Below, piece by piece: positions 55,967 through 64,000 of a stretch of DNA of 64,000 bases. Within the stretch, counting starts at the first letter, position 1. Every line of letters starts with the position of its first letter. The notes below the pieces were generated by a model. That model was given only the letters and a program-made list of their open reading frames with translations. It was not told the origin of the DNA and ran no database searches. This stretch comes from an uncultured Planktomarina sp. Its GTDB lineage: Bacteria; Pseudomonadota; Alphaproteobacteria; Rhodobacterales; Rhodobacteraceae. A program made the position numbers and the translations under genes. Where the stretch lies: assembly GCA_905182535.1 (NCBI GenBank), contig CAJJBZ010000014.1:1-64000 (forward strand), in the 5' to 3' direction.

Positions 55967-56402
55967 GTTTTTCTCCTTGTTGGACACAAATGAGTGCCTG
56001 TTTATTCTGCAGCTCACCAGATTGGGCCTGAGGTATTTGAGATGAATTGAAAAAAACTCGCGAAGTAAGCGGTATAACCCAGCCAAAGTACAACGTTTTT
56101 TGGCAGTCTTCGCTTGTCCCCAACAAGCCACTGATCGCCATCGAAACAGGTTCTGAAAAAATTGCAAGGGCGTTGATGGGCGACGTGAGGAAAAATTAGT
56201 TTTTGGCCTTGATTTAATTTTGTGTCAGTGACCCGCATCTATTTGACACCTGCCAAGCGTTACACGTAGCCTTAAAAAATGCTCATGAGTTTGGGATTAT
56301 TAAAGTGATTTATAACGCATTCAATGCCATCTGTTTGACAGTCGCTAGCTGTTTGACCTAGCATTTATGAAGCTCCAAATTGTGGGCGCACTCGGGGGCA
56401 AT

Positions 56403-58247
56403 ATGTTGGATTACGATTACTCAGCTACAATAGGTACAAAAATTGCCGAAATTCAGGGTTTGCGGGTAGAATTCCAAACAAAAGATGGTCCTGTGATCGG
56501 CGTGTCTAACGTATCTTTTGATATAAAATCTGGTGAAACTGTCTGCGTCGTTGGCGAATCTGGCTCTGGTAAATCGGTTTCTTCGCTATCATTGATGCGT
56601 TTGGTTGAGTTTGGTGGCGGTGAAATAACTGCTGGTCGTTTATTATTTAATAGAAAAGATTTGGAGGAAATTGATCTAGCACAAGCTGAACCAAATCTTA
56701 TGCGTTCCATTCGTGGCAACGAGATAGGCATGATTTTTCAGGAGCCAATGACAGCCCTGAACCCCGTTTTTACTGTGGAGCGTCAATTGACCGAAGGTCT
56801 GCGCCTCCACAAAGGCTTATCCAAGGCTGCGGCTTCAGCTAAGGCATTGGATTTGATGCGTGAGGTACGCATTCCAGAGCCTGAGCGTCGATTGAAGCAG
56901 TATCCACATGAATTGTCTGGTGGAATGCGCCAACGTGTTGTGATTGCAATGGCATTGGCCTGCGAGCCCCGTTTGTTAATTGCAGATGAACCAACCACTG
57001 CATTAGATGTCACAATTCAGGCTGAAATTTTGGCGCTCATGGATCGCCTAAAACGCGATACAGGCACAGCGGTGATGTTCATTACCCACGATATGGCTGT
57101 GGTTGCCCAGATGGCAGACCGCGTTGTGGTTATGTTTCGTGGGGAAAAGGTAGAAGAAGGTAAAGTTGAAGATATTTTTGAAAACCCTCAGCACCCCTAT
57201 ACAAAGGCTTTATTAGCGGCTGTTCCCAAATTGGGTGAAATGACCGGCAAGGCATACCCAGAACAGATGGTTTTGATGGGCCGCAGTCGAGGCAGGGTTG
57301 AGCCGATTAAAGGTAGTGATGAAGTGTTGTTGGAAGTTGAGAACCTGACAACCCGTTTTGCGGTTAATGGTGGTTTTTTTCGCCGCACTATTGCCAATGT
57401 GCATGCTGTTGAGGACTTGTCGTTCACCATCAATAAGGGTCAAACTTTAAGTTTAGTCGGTGAATCGGGTTGCGGTAAATCGACGGCGGGCCGTTCGATC
57501 CTGCGATTGGTCGAACCTCAGAAAGGTGCCGTTCGCGTTGGTGGAAAAGACATCATGGCGCTTGATACTAATGGTTTGCGTAAATCCCGCCTTGATATGC
57601 AGATGATTTTTCAAGACCCATTTGCATCTCTTAACCCACAGATGCAGTTATCAGATCAAGTTGCTGAACCGATGCATAATTTCGCCATCTTCAAAGGAAA
57701 GGCGATCCAAGACCGTGTCGAGATGTTATTTGACCGAGTCGAGTTGCCTCGCAGCTTCATGCGTCGCTACCCGCATGAGTTGTCTGGAGGCCAGCGTCAG
57801 CGCGTGGCTATTGCGCGCGCCTTAGCACTAAATCCAAAGCTTATAATCGCAGATGAAGCCGTCTCCGCTTTGGACGTGTCGGTCCAGGCTCAAGTGTTGA
57901 ATCTAATGATGGAATTACAGTCTGAATTAAATCTGTCGTTTCTCTTTATTTCGCATGACATGGCTGTGGTTGAACGCGTTAGCCACCATGTTGGTGTGAT
58001 GTATTTAGGTCGTATTGTCGAAATTGGGCCACGCGCTTCCGTATTTGAAAACCCGCAGCATCCTTATACGCAGGCGTTGATGAAGGCGGTGCCCATTGCT
58101 GATCCGCGTCAACGCAAGGATGAAAGCGATTTGAATTTTAAACCAATTCCCTCGCCGATCCATCCCGTTTCGTATGTGGCAGAGCCATCGGTCTACCGTG
58201 AAGTAGCACCAAGCCATAAAGTTTTGATTACAGATAGTGGATATTAA
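56403..58247 (+). CDS. Fused DppD-DppF-type ABC transporter ATP-binding protein
   Basis: A 614-residue protein with two complete ATPase domains: Walker A GESGSGKS and GESGCGKST, signatures LSGGMRQR and LSGGQRQR, Walker B LLIADEPTTALD and LIIADEAVSALD, each followed by the oligopeptide-transporter C-terminal extension (NPQHPYTKALL and NPQHPYTQALM). In the second domain Ala replaces the usual Pro after the catalytic Glu. ATG 56403 has GGGGG four bases upstream; an ATG at 56367 lacks a binding site. It is divergent from the cognate binding protein and energises the DppBC permease. Confidence 0.92.
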   Translation: MLDYDYSATIGTKIAEIQGLRVEFQTKDGPVIGVSNVSFDIKSGETVCVVGESGSGKSVSSLSLMRLVEFGGGEITAGRLLFNRKDLEEIDLAQAEPNLMRSIRGNEIGMIFQEPMTALNPVFTVERQLTEGLRLHKGLSKAAASAKALDLMREVRIPEPERRLKQYPHELSGGMRQRVVIAMALACEPRLLIADEPTTALDVTIQAEILALMDRLKRDTGTAVMFITHDMAVVAQMADRVVVMFRGEKVEEGKVEDIFENPQHPYTKALLAAVPKLGEMTGKAYPEQMVLMGRSRGRVEPIKGSDEVLLEVENLTTRFAVNGGFFRRTIANVHAVEDLSFTINKGQTLSLVGESGCGKSTAGRSILRLVEPQKGAVRVGGKDIMALDTNGLRKSRLDMQMIFQDPFASLNPQMQLSDQVAEPMHNFAIFKGKAIQDRVEMLFDRVELPRSFMRRYPHELSGGQRQRVAIARALALNPKLIIADEAVSALDVSVQAQVLNLMMELQSELNLSFLFISHDMAVVERVSHHVGVMYLGRIVEIGPRASVFENPQHPYTQALMKAVPIADPRQRKDESDLNFKPIPSPIHPVSYVAEPSVYREVAPSHKVLITDSGY

Positions 58248-58248
58248 G

Positions 58249-59424
58249 ATGGAGACTAAAATCTTGCACCGTTTAACCCCGTTAGAGTTAATGACCAAGT
58301 TGATCAGCTTTCCTACAGTAAGCCGTGACAGTAATCTGCCGTTGATTGAATGGGTTGAGTCTTATTTAAGCTCGCATGGTATTACTTCACATCGTTGGCC
58401 TGATCCTGATCAACCACACAAGGCAGCATTATTTGCGCATGTGGGTCCCAACATCGAGGGCGCGATTGTTTTGTCGGGGCATACAGATGTTGTGCCCATT
58501 GATGGTCAGCCTTGGGAAACAGATCCGTGGGAGGTGGTTGAGAAAGACGGCAAGTATTATGGTCGCGGAACTTGTGACATGAAGGGCTTTGACGCTTTGG
58601 CTATCTGGGCTTTGGTCGAGGCACATTATACAAAGGTGACCCGGCCATTACAGTTAGCGCTAAGCTTTGATGAAGAAATTGGTTGTACGGGCGCTCCACC
58701 AATGATTGTGGCGATGCAGGGTGTGATACCGAAAGGTTCAGCTGTAATTGTGGGGGAGCCGTCAATGATGAAGGCTGTCACAGGCCATAAAGGCGGCAAC
58801 GCTTTTACCACGCATGTTGTGGGTTTCGAGGTCCATTCTTCGATCCATTATCAGGGCGTGAGTGCTGTGCATGAGGGTGCTCGTCTTATTCAGTGGGCGA
58901 ATGAGCAGAACGAATTGAACCATGCAGCAACCCCGAGCCCATTAGCTGCAATGTTTGATCCACCGTACTCAACATGGCATGTTGGAACAATTGTCGGTGG
59001 TACTGCCGAAAATATTACAGCAAAGAATTGCCATTTCAATATGGGCTACCGAGCAGTGCCTGGTGATGACCCTGCTATATTAAACCAGCTTTACTTTGAC
59101 AAAGTAAATGATGTTAGGGCCGCGATGCAGGCTGTACATCCTGAGGCTGATATTGTTCTGACCCCACGCTTTTCAGTGCCTCCGTTGAAGCCTGAAGAAG
59201 ATGGTGCCGCCGAAGGCTTGGTACGGGCCGTTACCGGAGACAATGCTAGTCATGTGGTCAGCTACGGCACTGAGGCGGGGCAGTTTCAGGATGCGGGGTA
59301 TTCGGCAGTGGTTTGCGGGCCTGGTGATATTGCACAGGCCCATCAGCCCAATGAGTTTATCGAAGTGGCTCAGTTTGAAGCAGGCCATCAATTTATGCGT
59401 GATTTGTTGGCTAAGTTAGCGTAA
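58249..59424 (+). CDS. argE: Acetylornithine deacetylase family peptidase (M20)
   Basis: A 391-residue M20 metallohydrolase. Zinc ligands are in LSGHTDVVP, CDMKG, DEEIGCTG and near HQPNEF. The family removes acyl groups from N-acyl amino acids such as N-acetylornithine. The ATG at 58249 is one base after the stop of the ATPase gene, so it is part of the same operon. In this setting it more likely degrades the imported compound than makes arginine; the symbol is given by similarity only. Confidence 0.88.
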   Translation: METKILHRLTPLELMTKLISFPTVSRDSNLPLIEWVESYLSSHGITSHRWPDPDQPHKAALFAHVGPNIEGAIVLSGHTDVVPIDGQPWETDPWEVVEKDGKYYGRGTCDMKGFDALAIWALVEAHYTKVTRPLQLALSFDEEIGCTGAPPMIVAMQGVIPKGSAVIVGEPSMMKAVTGHKGGNAFTTHVVGFEVHSSIHYQGVSAVHEGARLIQWANEQNELNHAATPSPLAAMFDPPYSTWHVGTIVGGTAENITAKNCHFNMGYRAVPGDDPAILNQLYFDKVNDVRAAMQAVHPEADIVLTPRFSVPPLKPEEDGAAEGLVRAVTGDNASHVVSYGTEAGQFQDAGYSAVVCGPGDIAQAHQPNEFIEVAQFEAGHQFMRDLLAKLA

Positions 59425-59525
59425 AGCTACCGCTACAGATCTGCCAGTCCTAGAAATTAATTGATTAAGTCTTTGACGATTTGCGCTTGTGTTTGGATCA
59501 AGTTATTTAAATTTAGGGTAATAAT

Positions 59526-60689
59526 ATGCCGATTAAGAACCGATTTGCCGAAACTCATGCTGAAATTACTGGATGGCGGCGCCATTTGCACATGCATCCT
59601 GAGTTGGGGTTCGATGTGCATAACACTGCTAAATTTGTTGAGGAAAGGCTGCGCGAATTTGGCATCACTGACATCACAACAGGTATTGGAAAAACTGGTG
59701 TTGTAGCCGCAATAAAAGGCCGTACTGATACGTTAGGTCGTGTGATTGGCCTGCGTGCTGACATGGATGCGCTGCCAATTCACGAGGCGACAGGCTTGGA
59801 ATACGCTAGCGCAGTGCCAGGAAAAATGCATGCCTGTGGGCATGATGGCCATACTGCAATGCTGTTGGGGGCGGCCCAATATTTGGCCGAGACCCGCAAT
59901 TTTGATGGTACAGCAGTCATGGTTTTTCAACCCGCCGAAGAAGGTGGAGGTGGTGGTCTTGAGATGTGCAAAGACGGCCTAATGGGCCGTTGGGGTATTC
60001 AAGAAATTTATGGTATGCACAATATGCCTAACTTTCCTGTAGGAGAGTTTGCAATCAGATCTGGCGCTTTGTTGGCTGCCGCAGACGAGTTTTCATTAAC
60101 AATCACTGGCCGAGGCGGTCACGCTGCAGCTCCACACGAGGCTATTGATCCAAATGTTGCTGCGGCTCATGTGATCTTGGCTCTACAATCTGTTGCTTCA
60201 CGCGTCGTTGACCCGCTAGGCCAGGTTGTTGTGTCAGTCTGTGGATTACATTCAGATACTGAGGCGCACAATGTTATACCACAGGTCGTACGGATGCTTG
60301 GGACGGTGCGCACGCTGGATCCAGCGGTGAGGGATATAGTGGAGGTGAAGGTCAAGCAATTGGTGACCATGACCGCACAAGCCCACGACTGTATTGCTGA
60401 AATAAACTACGAACGTGGCTACCCTATAACTGTAAATACAAAGGAAAACACGGATTATGCGGCTGATGCTGCATTGGCTGTGGCTGGGTCTGTTGATACA
60501 AACACTCCACCGATTATGGCTGCTGAAGATTTTTCTTATATGCTCGAAGAACGTCCCGGTGCCTACATCATGTTGGGCAATGGTGGTGGCGCGACGGTTC
60601 ATCATCCTGAGTATAACTTCGATGATAATGCCATTCCCGCCGGGTGTAGTTGGTACGCAGAAATGGTTGAGCGCAGGATGCCCCTGTGA
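59526..60689 (+). CDS. M20 family amidohydrolase (hippurate hydrolase-like)
   Basis: A 387-residue amidohydrolase of the HipO/IAA-amino acid hydrolase group. Metal ligands are in ADMDALP, HACGHDGHT and PAEEGGGG, with His in MHNMP and HHPEYNFDD near the end. It cleaves N-acyl amino acids into acid and amino acid. It lies 101 bases after the argE-like gene. A truncated duplicate of its first codons is found at 60772. Confidence 0.9.
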   Translation: MPIKNRFAETHAEITGWRRHLHMHPELGFDVHNTAKFVEERLREFGITDITTGIGKTGVVAAIKGRTDTLGRVIGLRADMDALPIHEATGLEYASAVPGKMHACGHDGHTAMLLGAAQYLAETRNFDGTAVMVFQPAEEGGGGGLEMCKDGLMGRWGIQEIYGMHNMPNFPVGEFAIRSGALLAAADEFSLTITGRGGHAAAPHEAIDPNVAAAHVILALQSVASRVVDPLGQVVVSVCGLHSDTEAHNVIPQVVRMLGTVRTLDPAVRDIVEVKVKQLVTMTAQAHDCIAEINYERGYPITVNTKENTDYAADAALAVAGSVDTNTPPIMAAEDFSYMLEERPGAYIMLGNGGGATVHHPEYNFDDNAIPAGCSWYAEMVERRMPL

Positions 60690-60771
60690 TTTGAGCCTTT
60701 TTGGTTGTGAAATGCTATGGCAACACCTGACAGGTTAAGCTATTAGTTGGTCCAAGTCAGGGGAATAAATA

Positions 60772-60852
60772 ATGCCCATCAAGATACACTTTGCCGAATT
60801 GCACAAAACTCTTCCAACAAATGCGCCTTGGCTTAAGGCTAAGAGCTTTTGA
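60772..60852 (+). pseudogene. Relic of a second M20 amidohydrolase N-terminus
   Basis: ATG 60772 begins MPIKIHFAELHKTLPTNA and stops after 26 codons. The intact gene at 59526 begins MPIKNRFAETHAEI, and the untranslated bases before both starts (GGGAATAAATA and GGGTAATAAT) also agree. This is the remaining 5' end of a former tandem duplicate. The rest of the 257-base gap has no gene. Confidence 0.65.
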
Positions 60853-60946
60853 GCTTTATCTTTGCGTCCTAAAATGTTGAGTATTCACTTTACCATTAAA
60901 GATAGTGAGTAAAAACGGATATATGAATTGTACTGTTTGGTTTTAA

Positions 60947-62146
60947 ATGCGAATTTCCACCCCTGAATTTATCTCACTTATGGCGATGTTGGTGGCTACA
61001 GTTGCTATTTCAATCGACGCAATGTTACCCGCACTGCCTGATATTGCTTTACAGCTAACTGCTAAAAATCCCAACCAAGTACAGCTTATTTTATCAGCCT
61101 TCATTGGAGGTATGGCTCTTGGAACTTTAGTAGTAGGGCCACTTTCTGACAGCTTTGGCCGCAAAAATATAATATATTTTGGCGCAGTAATTTATATTTC
61201 ATTCTCTGCACTCTGTATGTTTGCAACTAATCTAGAAACAATAGTTATCGCCCGAGTTTTTCAGGGAATTGGGGCAGCTGCCCCACGCGTAGTTTCACAA
61301 GCGTTGGTGCGTGACCTGTATTCAGGCCGCGAAATGGCACGTATTACATCATTTATAATGATAATTTTTTCAATTGCCCCCGCAATAGCACCTTTGCTAG
61401 GCGCAGGCCTGATTTCGTTATTTGATTGGCGTGCTATTTTTGTAATATTCATTATTTTTGCACTTATTAGTACTATTTGGACAAAAATACGTATCAGAGA
61501 GCCCTTAAGGCCTGAAATGAGAGTACCATTTCAAATCAAAATCTTTCGTGCCGCATTTTTAGAAATAATATCAATCGGAATTGTGCGGGTCTCAATTATA
61601 ACCCTGATATTTTCCTATGGAACTCTATTCACCTGCATCTTACTTGTTCAACAAGTCTTCGACCAATTTTTTGGACGAGCAAATAGTTTCCCAGAATGGT
61701 TTGCCGTCATTGCAGCATTTTCAGCCTCCGCATCCTTCCTGAACTCTATGCTTGTAATGAAATTAGGGATGCGGCGCTTGATCAGTGCCGCCTTGCGTGT
61801 ACAAATAGCATTGAGCGCTTTCATGCTGCTAATGTTTTGGACAGGTGCAATTACTGGAAATTTAGGTTTTGGATGTTTTGTATTCTGGGTTTTTAGTTTA
61901 TTTTTCCAAGCAGGACTGACTTTTGGGAATCTTACCGCTCTTGCAATGGAGCCGCTAGGACATATTGCAGGTACAGCCGCAAGTGTTATTAGTGCTTTGG
62001 CAACATTAGGATCAGTATTTTTGGCAACTATAGCAGGCCATTTTTTCGATGGCACGCCACTAGCAATGATCATTAGCATAGCACTGTTTGCATCTTTTGG
62101 AGCACTAAGTGCGCATCTTCTACGACGGTTCGAGCGTAAATACTGA
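60947..62146 (+). CDS. MFS drug resistance transporter, Bcr/CflA family
   Basis: A 399-residue transporter with 12 predicted spans. The MFS signature between spans 2 and 3 is GPLSDSFGRK, and RVFQGIGAAAPRVVSQALVRD is the Bcr/CflA-type span 4-5 block. Members export drugs, dipeptides or amino acids by proton antiport. Codon use is more AT-rich (many ATA/TTT) than in its neighbours, which may indicate a separate origin. In this cluster it might export products of the M20 hydrolases. Confidence 0.87.
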   Translation: MRISTPEFISLMAMLVATVAISIDAMLPALPDIALQLTAKNPNQVQLILSAFIGGMALGTLVVGPLSDSFGRKNIIYFGAVIYISFSALCMFATNLETIVIARVFQGIGAAAPRVVSQALVRDLYSGREMARITSFIMIIFSIAPAIAPLLGAGLISLFDWRAIFVIFIIFALISTIWTKIRIREPLRPEMRVPFQIKIFRAAFLEIISIGIVRVSIITLIFSYGTLFTCILLVQQVFDQFFGRANSFPEWFAVIAAFSASASFLNSMLVMKLGMRRLISAALRVQIALSAFMLLMFWTGAITGNLGFGCFVFWVFSLFFQAGLTFGNLTALAMEPLGHIAGTAASVISALATLGSVFLATIAGHFFDGTPLAMIISIALFASFGALSAHLLRRFERKY

Positions 62147-62303
62147 CAGTAACAAACACCTAGGCCGTGTCAGATTCTTAGTCATGACATAATACTAAAA
62201 GTCAAATAATAAGGGATGAATACCCTGCCTATCCATCATAAGACCTATATAGTGTATTGATAATTATCGCGGCAACACTTTGATTTAAAGGCGACGTAGA
62301 CCC

Positions 62304-63866
62304 ATGACAAAGCGTCCAAATTTTTTGTTCATTATCACTGACCAGCAACGGGCGGATTGGTTGGGCTGTTACGGCCATCCAGTGCTGAAAACGCCAAATA
62401 TCGACTCAATCGCGGCACGCGGCACAGTGTTTGAGAATTTCCACGTTGCGTCACCGGTTTGTATGCCAAACCGCGCATCGCTTTTGACGGGGCGCTACCC
62501 CAGCCTGCATGGGCTTCGCTATAACGGCTGTGCCTTGCCAACAGACGCCAACACTTTCGTCAATGTTCTGGCCGATGCAGGCTATCACACGGCAGCCATC
62601 GGCAAGAGCCATCTGCAGCCCTTTACTGCAATGGCCCCCATGGGAAAAACCGCTGAGGAGATCGGCAGGATGCCCGAGGCATGGCAGATTGATCGTGTCA
62701 AAGACTATGAGGAAGAGCCCACTAATTATATGGGCGCAGTGCGATACGACATAAAATCACCCTATTATGGCTATCAACATGTTGATTTGGTGACCTCACA
62801 TGGGGATCGATGTGGCGGGCACTATGGACAGTGGTTCAAAGAGAATGCGCCTGATTGGAAGGCCTTACATGACCCCAAAAACCAGCTGGCGCACAGCTAT
62901 TCTTGCCCGCAAGCTTACCGCACTCCTATCTCTGAGGACTTGTATCCAACAGCCTACATCCGCGATCGTGCGATCGATTATATCACGTCGCGTACCGATG
63001 AGGATGCACCGTTCTTTTCCTTCGTTAGCTTTCCCGATCCGCATCACCCGTTCAATCCACCAGGCAAATATTGGGACATGTACAACCCTGACGATTTTGA
63101 GGTGTCGCTGCCTTATGACGCCCACAAAAACCCAACGCCGCCCATGCAGTGGCTACATAAAAACTGGAAAGGCGACGGTGGGCAAACGACGCCGCAGACT
63201 GCGCTGATGCTGGACGATCAACAGATCAAAGAGGCTATGGCGCTGACCGCGGGCATGATGGCGTTCATTGATGACGCGGTGGGTGACATTATCGCAGCAC
63301 TAGAGGCATCGGGGAAATTAGACAAAACGGTCATCTGCTACAATGCCGATCATGGCGATTATTTGGGTGATTACAATATGTTGCTCAAAGGCGCGTTGCC
63401 GTTTAGAAGTATCACGCGGGTGCCGTTTATCTGGTCGGATCCTAATGCACGCCACCAGACCCGTTCTGACGCATTGTGTTCGACAGTTGATCTGGCCGCA
63501 ACCATTCTTGAACGTGCGGGGCTTGAGCCATTCAACGGAAATCAGGGCCAAAGCTTTCTACCCGCCACTAAGGCACAAGACGGGCCACGCCATGAAGCCT
63601 TGATCGAGTACAACGATGGCGGTAAACGTTTGGGGTTTGAAGAGCCTGCGCGTGTTCGATCTTTGGTGACGGCTGAGTGGAGGCTGACGATTTATCGAGA
63701 TCAGGATTGGGGAGAGCTTTACTATTTGAAAGCTGATCCTAACGAAACGACCAATCTGTGGGACAGCGCCGATCATCAAGACACACGAGCGCATCTGACC
63801 AACCGTCTTGCGCATCACCTTATCGCGCAGATGGATGAAAGCCCCTATGCGGATCGTCTGGCCTGA
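62304..63866 (+). CDS. Type I sulfatase, paralogue of the one at 19-1581
   Basis: A 520-residue sulfatase, the same length as the gene at 19-1581 and clearly its paralogue (most residues identical by eye, with differences concentrated near residues 105-150). Asp13 in ITDQQ, Cys53 in CMPNRAS (formylglycine site) and Asp349-His350 in ADHGD are conserved. No signal peptide. It has higher GC in third positions than the first copy. It precedes an amidohydrolase gene by 36 bases, linking it to the acyl-amino acid cluster. Confidence 0.93.
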   Translation: MTKRPNFLFIITDQQRADWLGCYGHPVLKTPNIDSIAARGTVFENFHVASPVCMPNRASLLTGRYPSLHGLRYNGCALPTDANTFVNVLADAGYHTAAIGKSHLQPFTAMAPMGKTAEEIGRMPEAWQIDRVKDYEEEPTNYMGAVRYDIKSPYYGYQHVDLVTSHGDRCGGHYGQWFKENAPDWKALHDPKNQLAHSYSCPQAYRTPISEDLYPTAYIRDRAIDYITSRTDEDAPFFSFVSFPDPHHPFNPPGKYWDMYNPDDFEVSLPYDAHKNPTPPMQWLHKNWKGDGGQTTPQTALMLDDQQIKEAMALTAGMMAFIDDAVGDIIAALEASGKLDKTVICYNADHGDYLGDYNMLLKGALPFRSITRVPFIWSDPNARHQTRSDALCSTVDLAATILERAGLEPFNGNQGQSFLPATKAQDGPRHEALIEYNDGGKRLGFEEPARVRSLVTAEWRLTIYRDQDWGELYYLKADPNETTNLWDSADHQDTRAHLTNRLAHHLIAQMDESPYADRLA

Positions 63867-63902
63867 AGGGGCGGGAGAAAGTTTCGATTTTAGGAGACCA
63901 AA

Positions 63903-64000
63903 ATGCTGATCCCAGATGACATTTGGTACGGAGCAGATATTTTGACGGTGGATGCAGCGCGCCCCAAAGCGGAAGCGATCGCAATTAAGGACGGTAGGAT
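63903..64000 (+). CDS. Amidohydrolase family protein, 5' end only
   Basis: A reading frame beginning at ATG 63903, with AGGAG six bases upstream, runs off the window edge. Its first residues (IPDDIWYGADILTVDAARPK, then AEAIAIKDGR) match the N-terminal beta-domain of YtcJ-type or cytosine deaminase-like amidohydrolases. It follows the sulfatase by 36 bases, so the two are probably one operon. Confidence 0.8.
   Translation, partial: MLIPDDIWYGADILTVDAARPKAEAIAIKDGR

Noticed and set aside
1..64000. CRISPR array, rRNA, tRNA, insertion sequence or prophage
   Set aside because: No regular direct repeats, RNA gene hallmarks, transposase or phage structural genes were seen on reading through the window.

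Overview
The window looks like one chromosomal stretch of a marine alphaproteobacterium of the Rhodobacterales (Roseobacter group). The indications are the gene families (TRAP transporters, an MttB-like methyltransferase, Gfo/Idh dehydrogenases, a CrtC/AttH protein, MYG1), the moderate GC content, and the many operons with ATGA, GTGA or TAATG junctions. No rRNA, tRNA, CRISPR array or intact mobile element was seen.

Layout. 19-1581: sulfatase. 1582-4579: gene-poor stretch with rlmF, a 59-residue basic protein and relics. 4580-8280: sitABCD-type manganese/iron ABC importer behind a promoter with a Fur-like palindrome. 8410-9327: MYG1. 9526-14173: operon of an ABC ATPase, an FtsX-like permease, an AttH/CrtC-like protein and a PNPOx-like flavoprotein. 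14317-15384: extended SDR reductase. 16141-18570: polar amino acid ABC importer. 18846-23027: copper/redox cluster (two cytochromes c, multicopper oxidase, CopC, CopD, glutaredoxin-MauE fusion). 23592-25132: MttB family. 25542-26040: decayed LysE exporter. 26461-26784: small lipoprotein.

27046-51688 is a large sugar-acid region. It holds glucuronate isomerase, fructuronate reductase, mannonate dehydratase, KDG kinase, an altronate/galactarate dehydratase homologue, two mandelate-racemase-type enolases, four Gfo/Idh dehydrogenases, a PhyH-type dioxygenase, a TRAP transporter with a divergent GntR regulator, three hydroxyacid dehydrogenases, and an L-idonate/5-ketogluconate pair. Together they would import sugar acids and convert hexuronates to 2-keto-3-deoxygluconate and then KDPG for Entner-Doudoroff metabolism.

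52095-64000 holds a dipeptide-type ABC importer (binding protein, two permeases, fused double ATPase), two M20 amidohydrolases, a Bcr/CflA-type MFS exporter, a second 520-residue sulfatase and the start of an amidohydrolase. I infer uptake and hydrolysis of N-acylated, possibly sulfated, small molecules.

The most striking general feature is the number of genes broken by one single-base indel while otherwise well conserved: rlmF, the lolD-like ATPase, copD, a Gfo/Idh gene, kdgK (twice), dctQ, dppB and mttB. All but mttB are restored by removing one base. Alongside these are genuine relics with deletions and stops (LysE, a sugar isomerase, duplicated 5' ends of the multicopper oxidase and of an M20 hydrolase). 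Either this is a genome in decay or the assembly carries insertion-type errors on top of ordinary pseudogenes.
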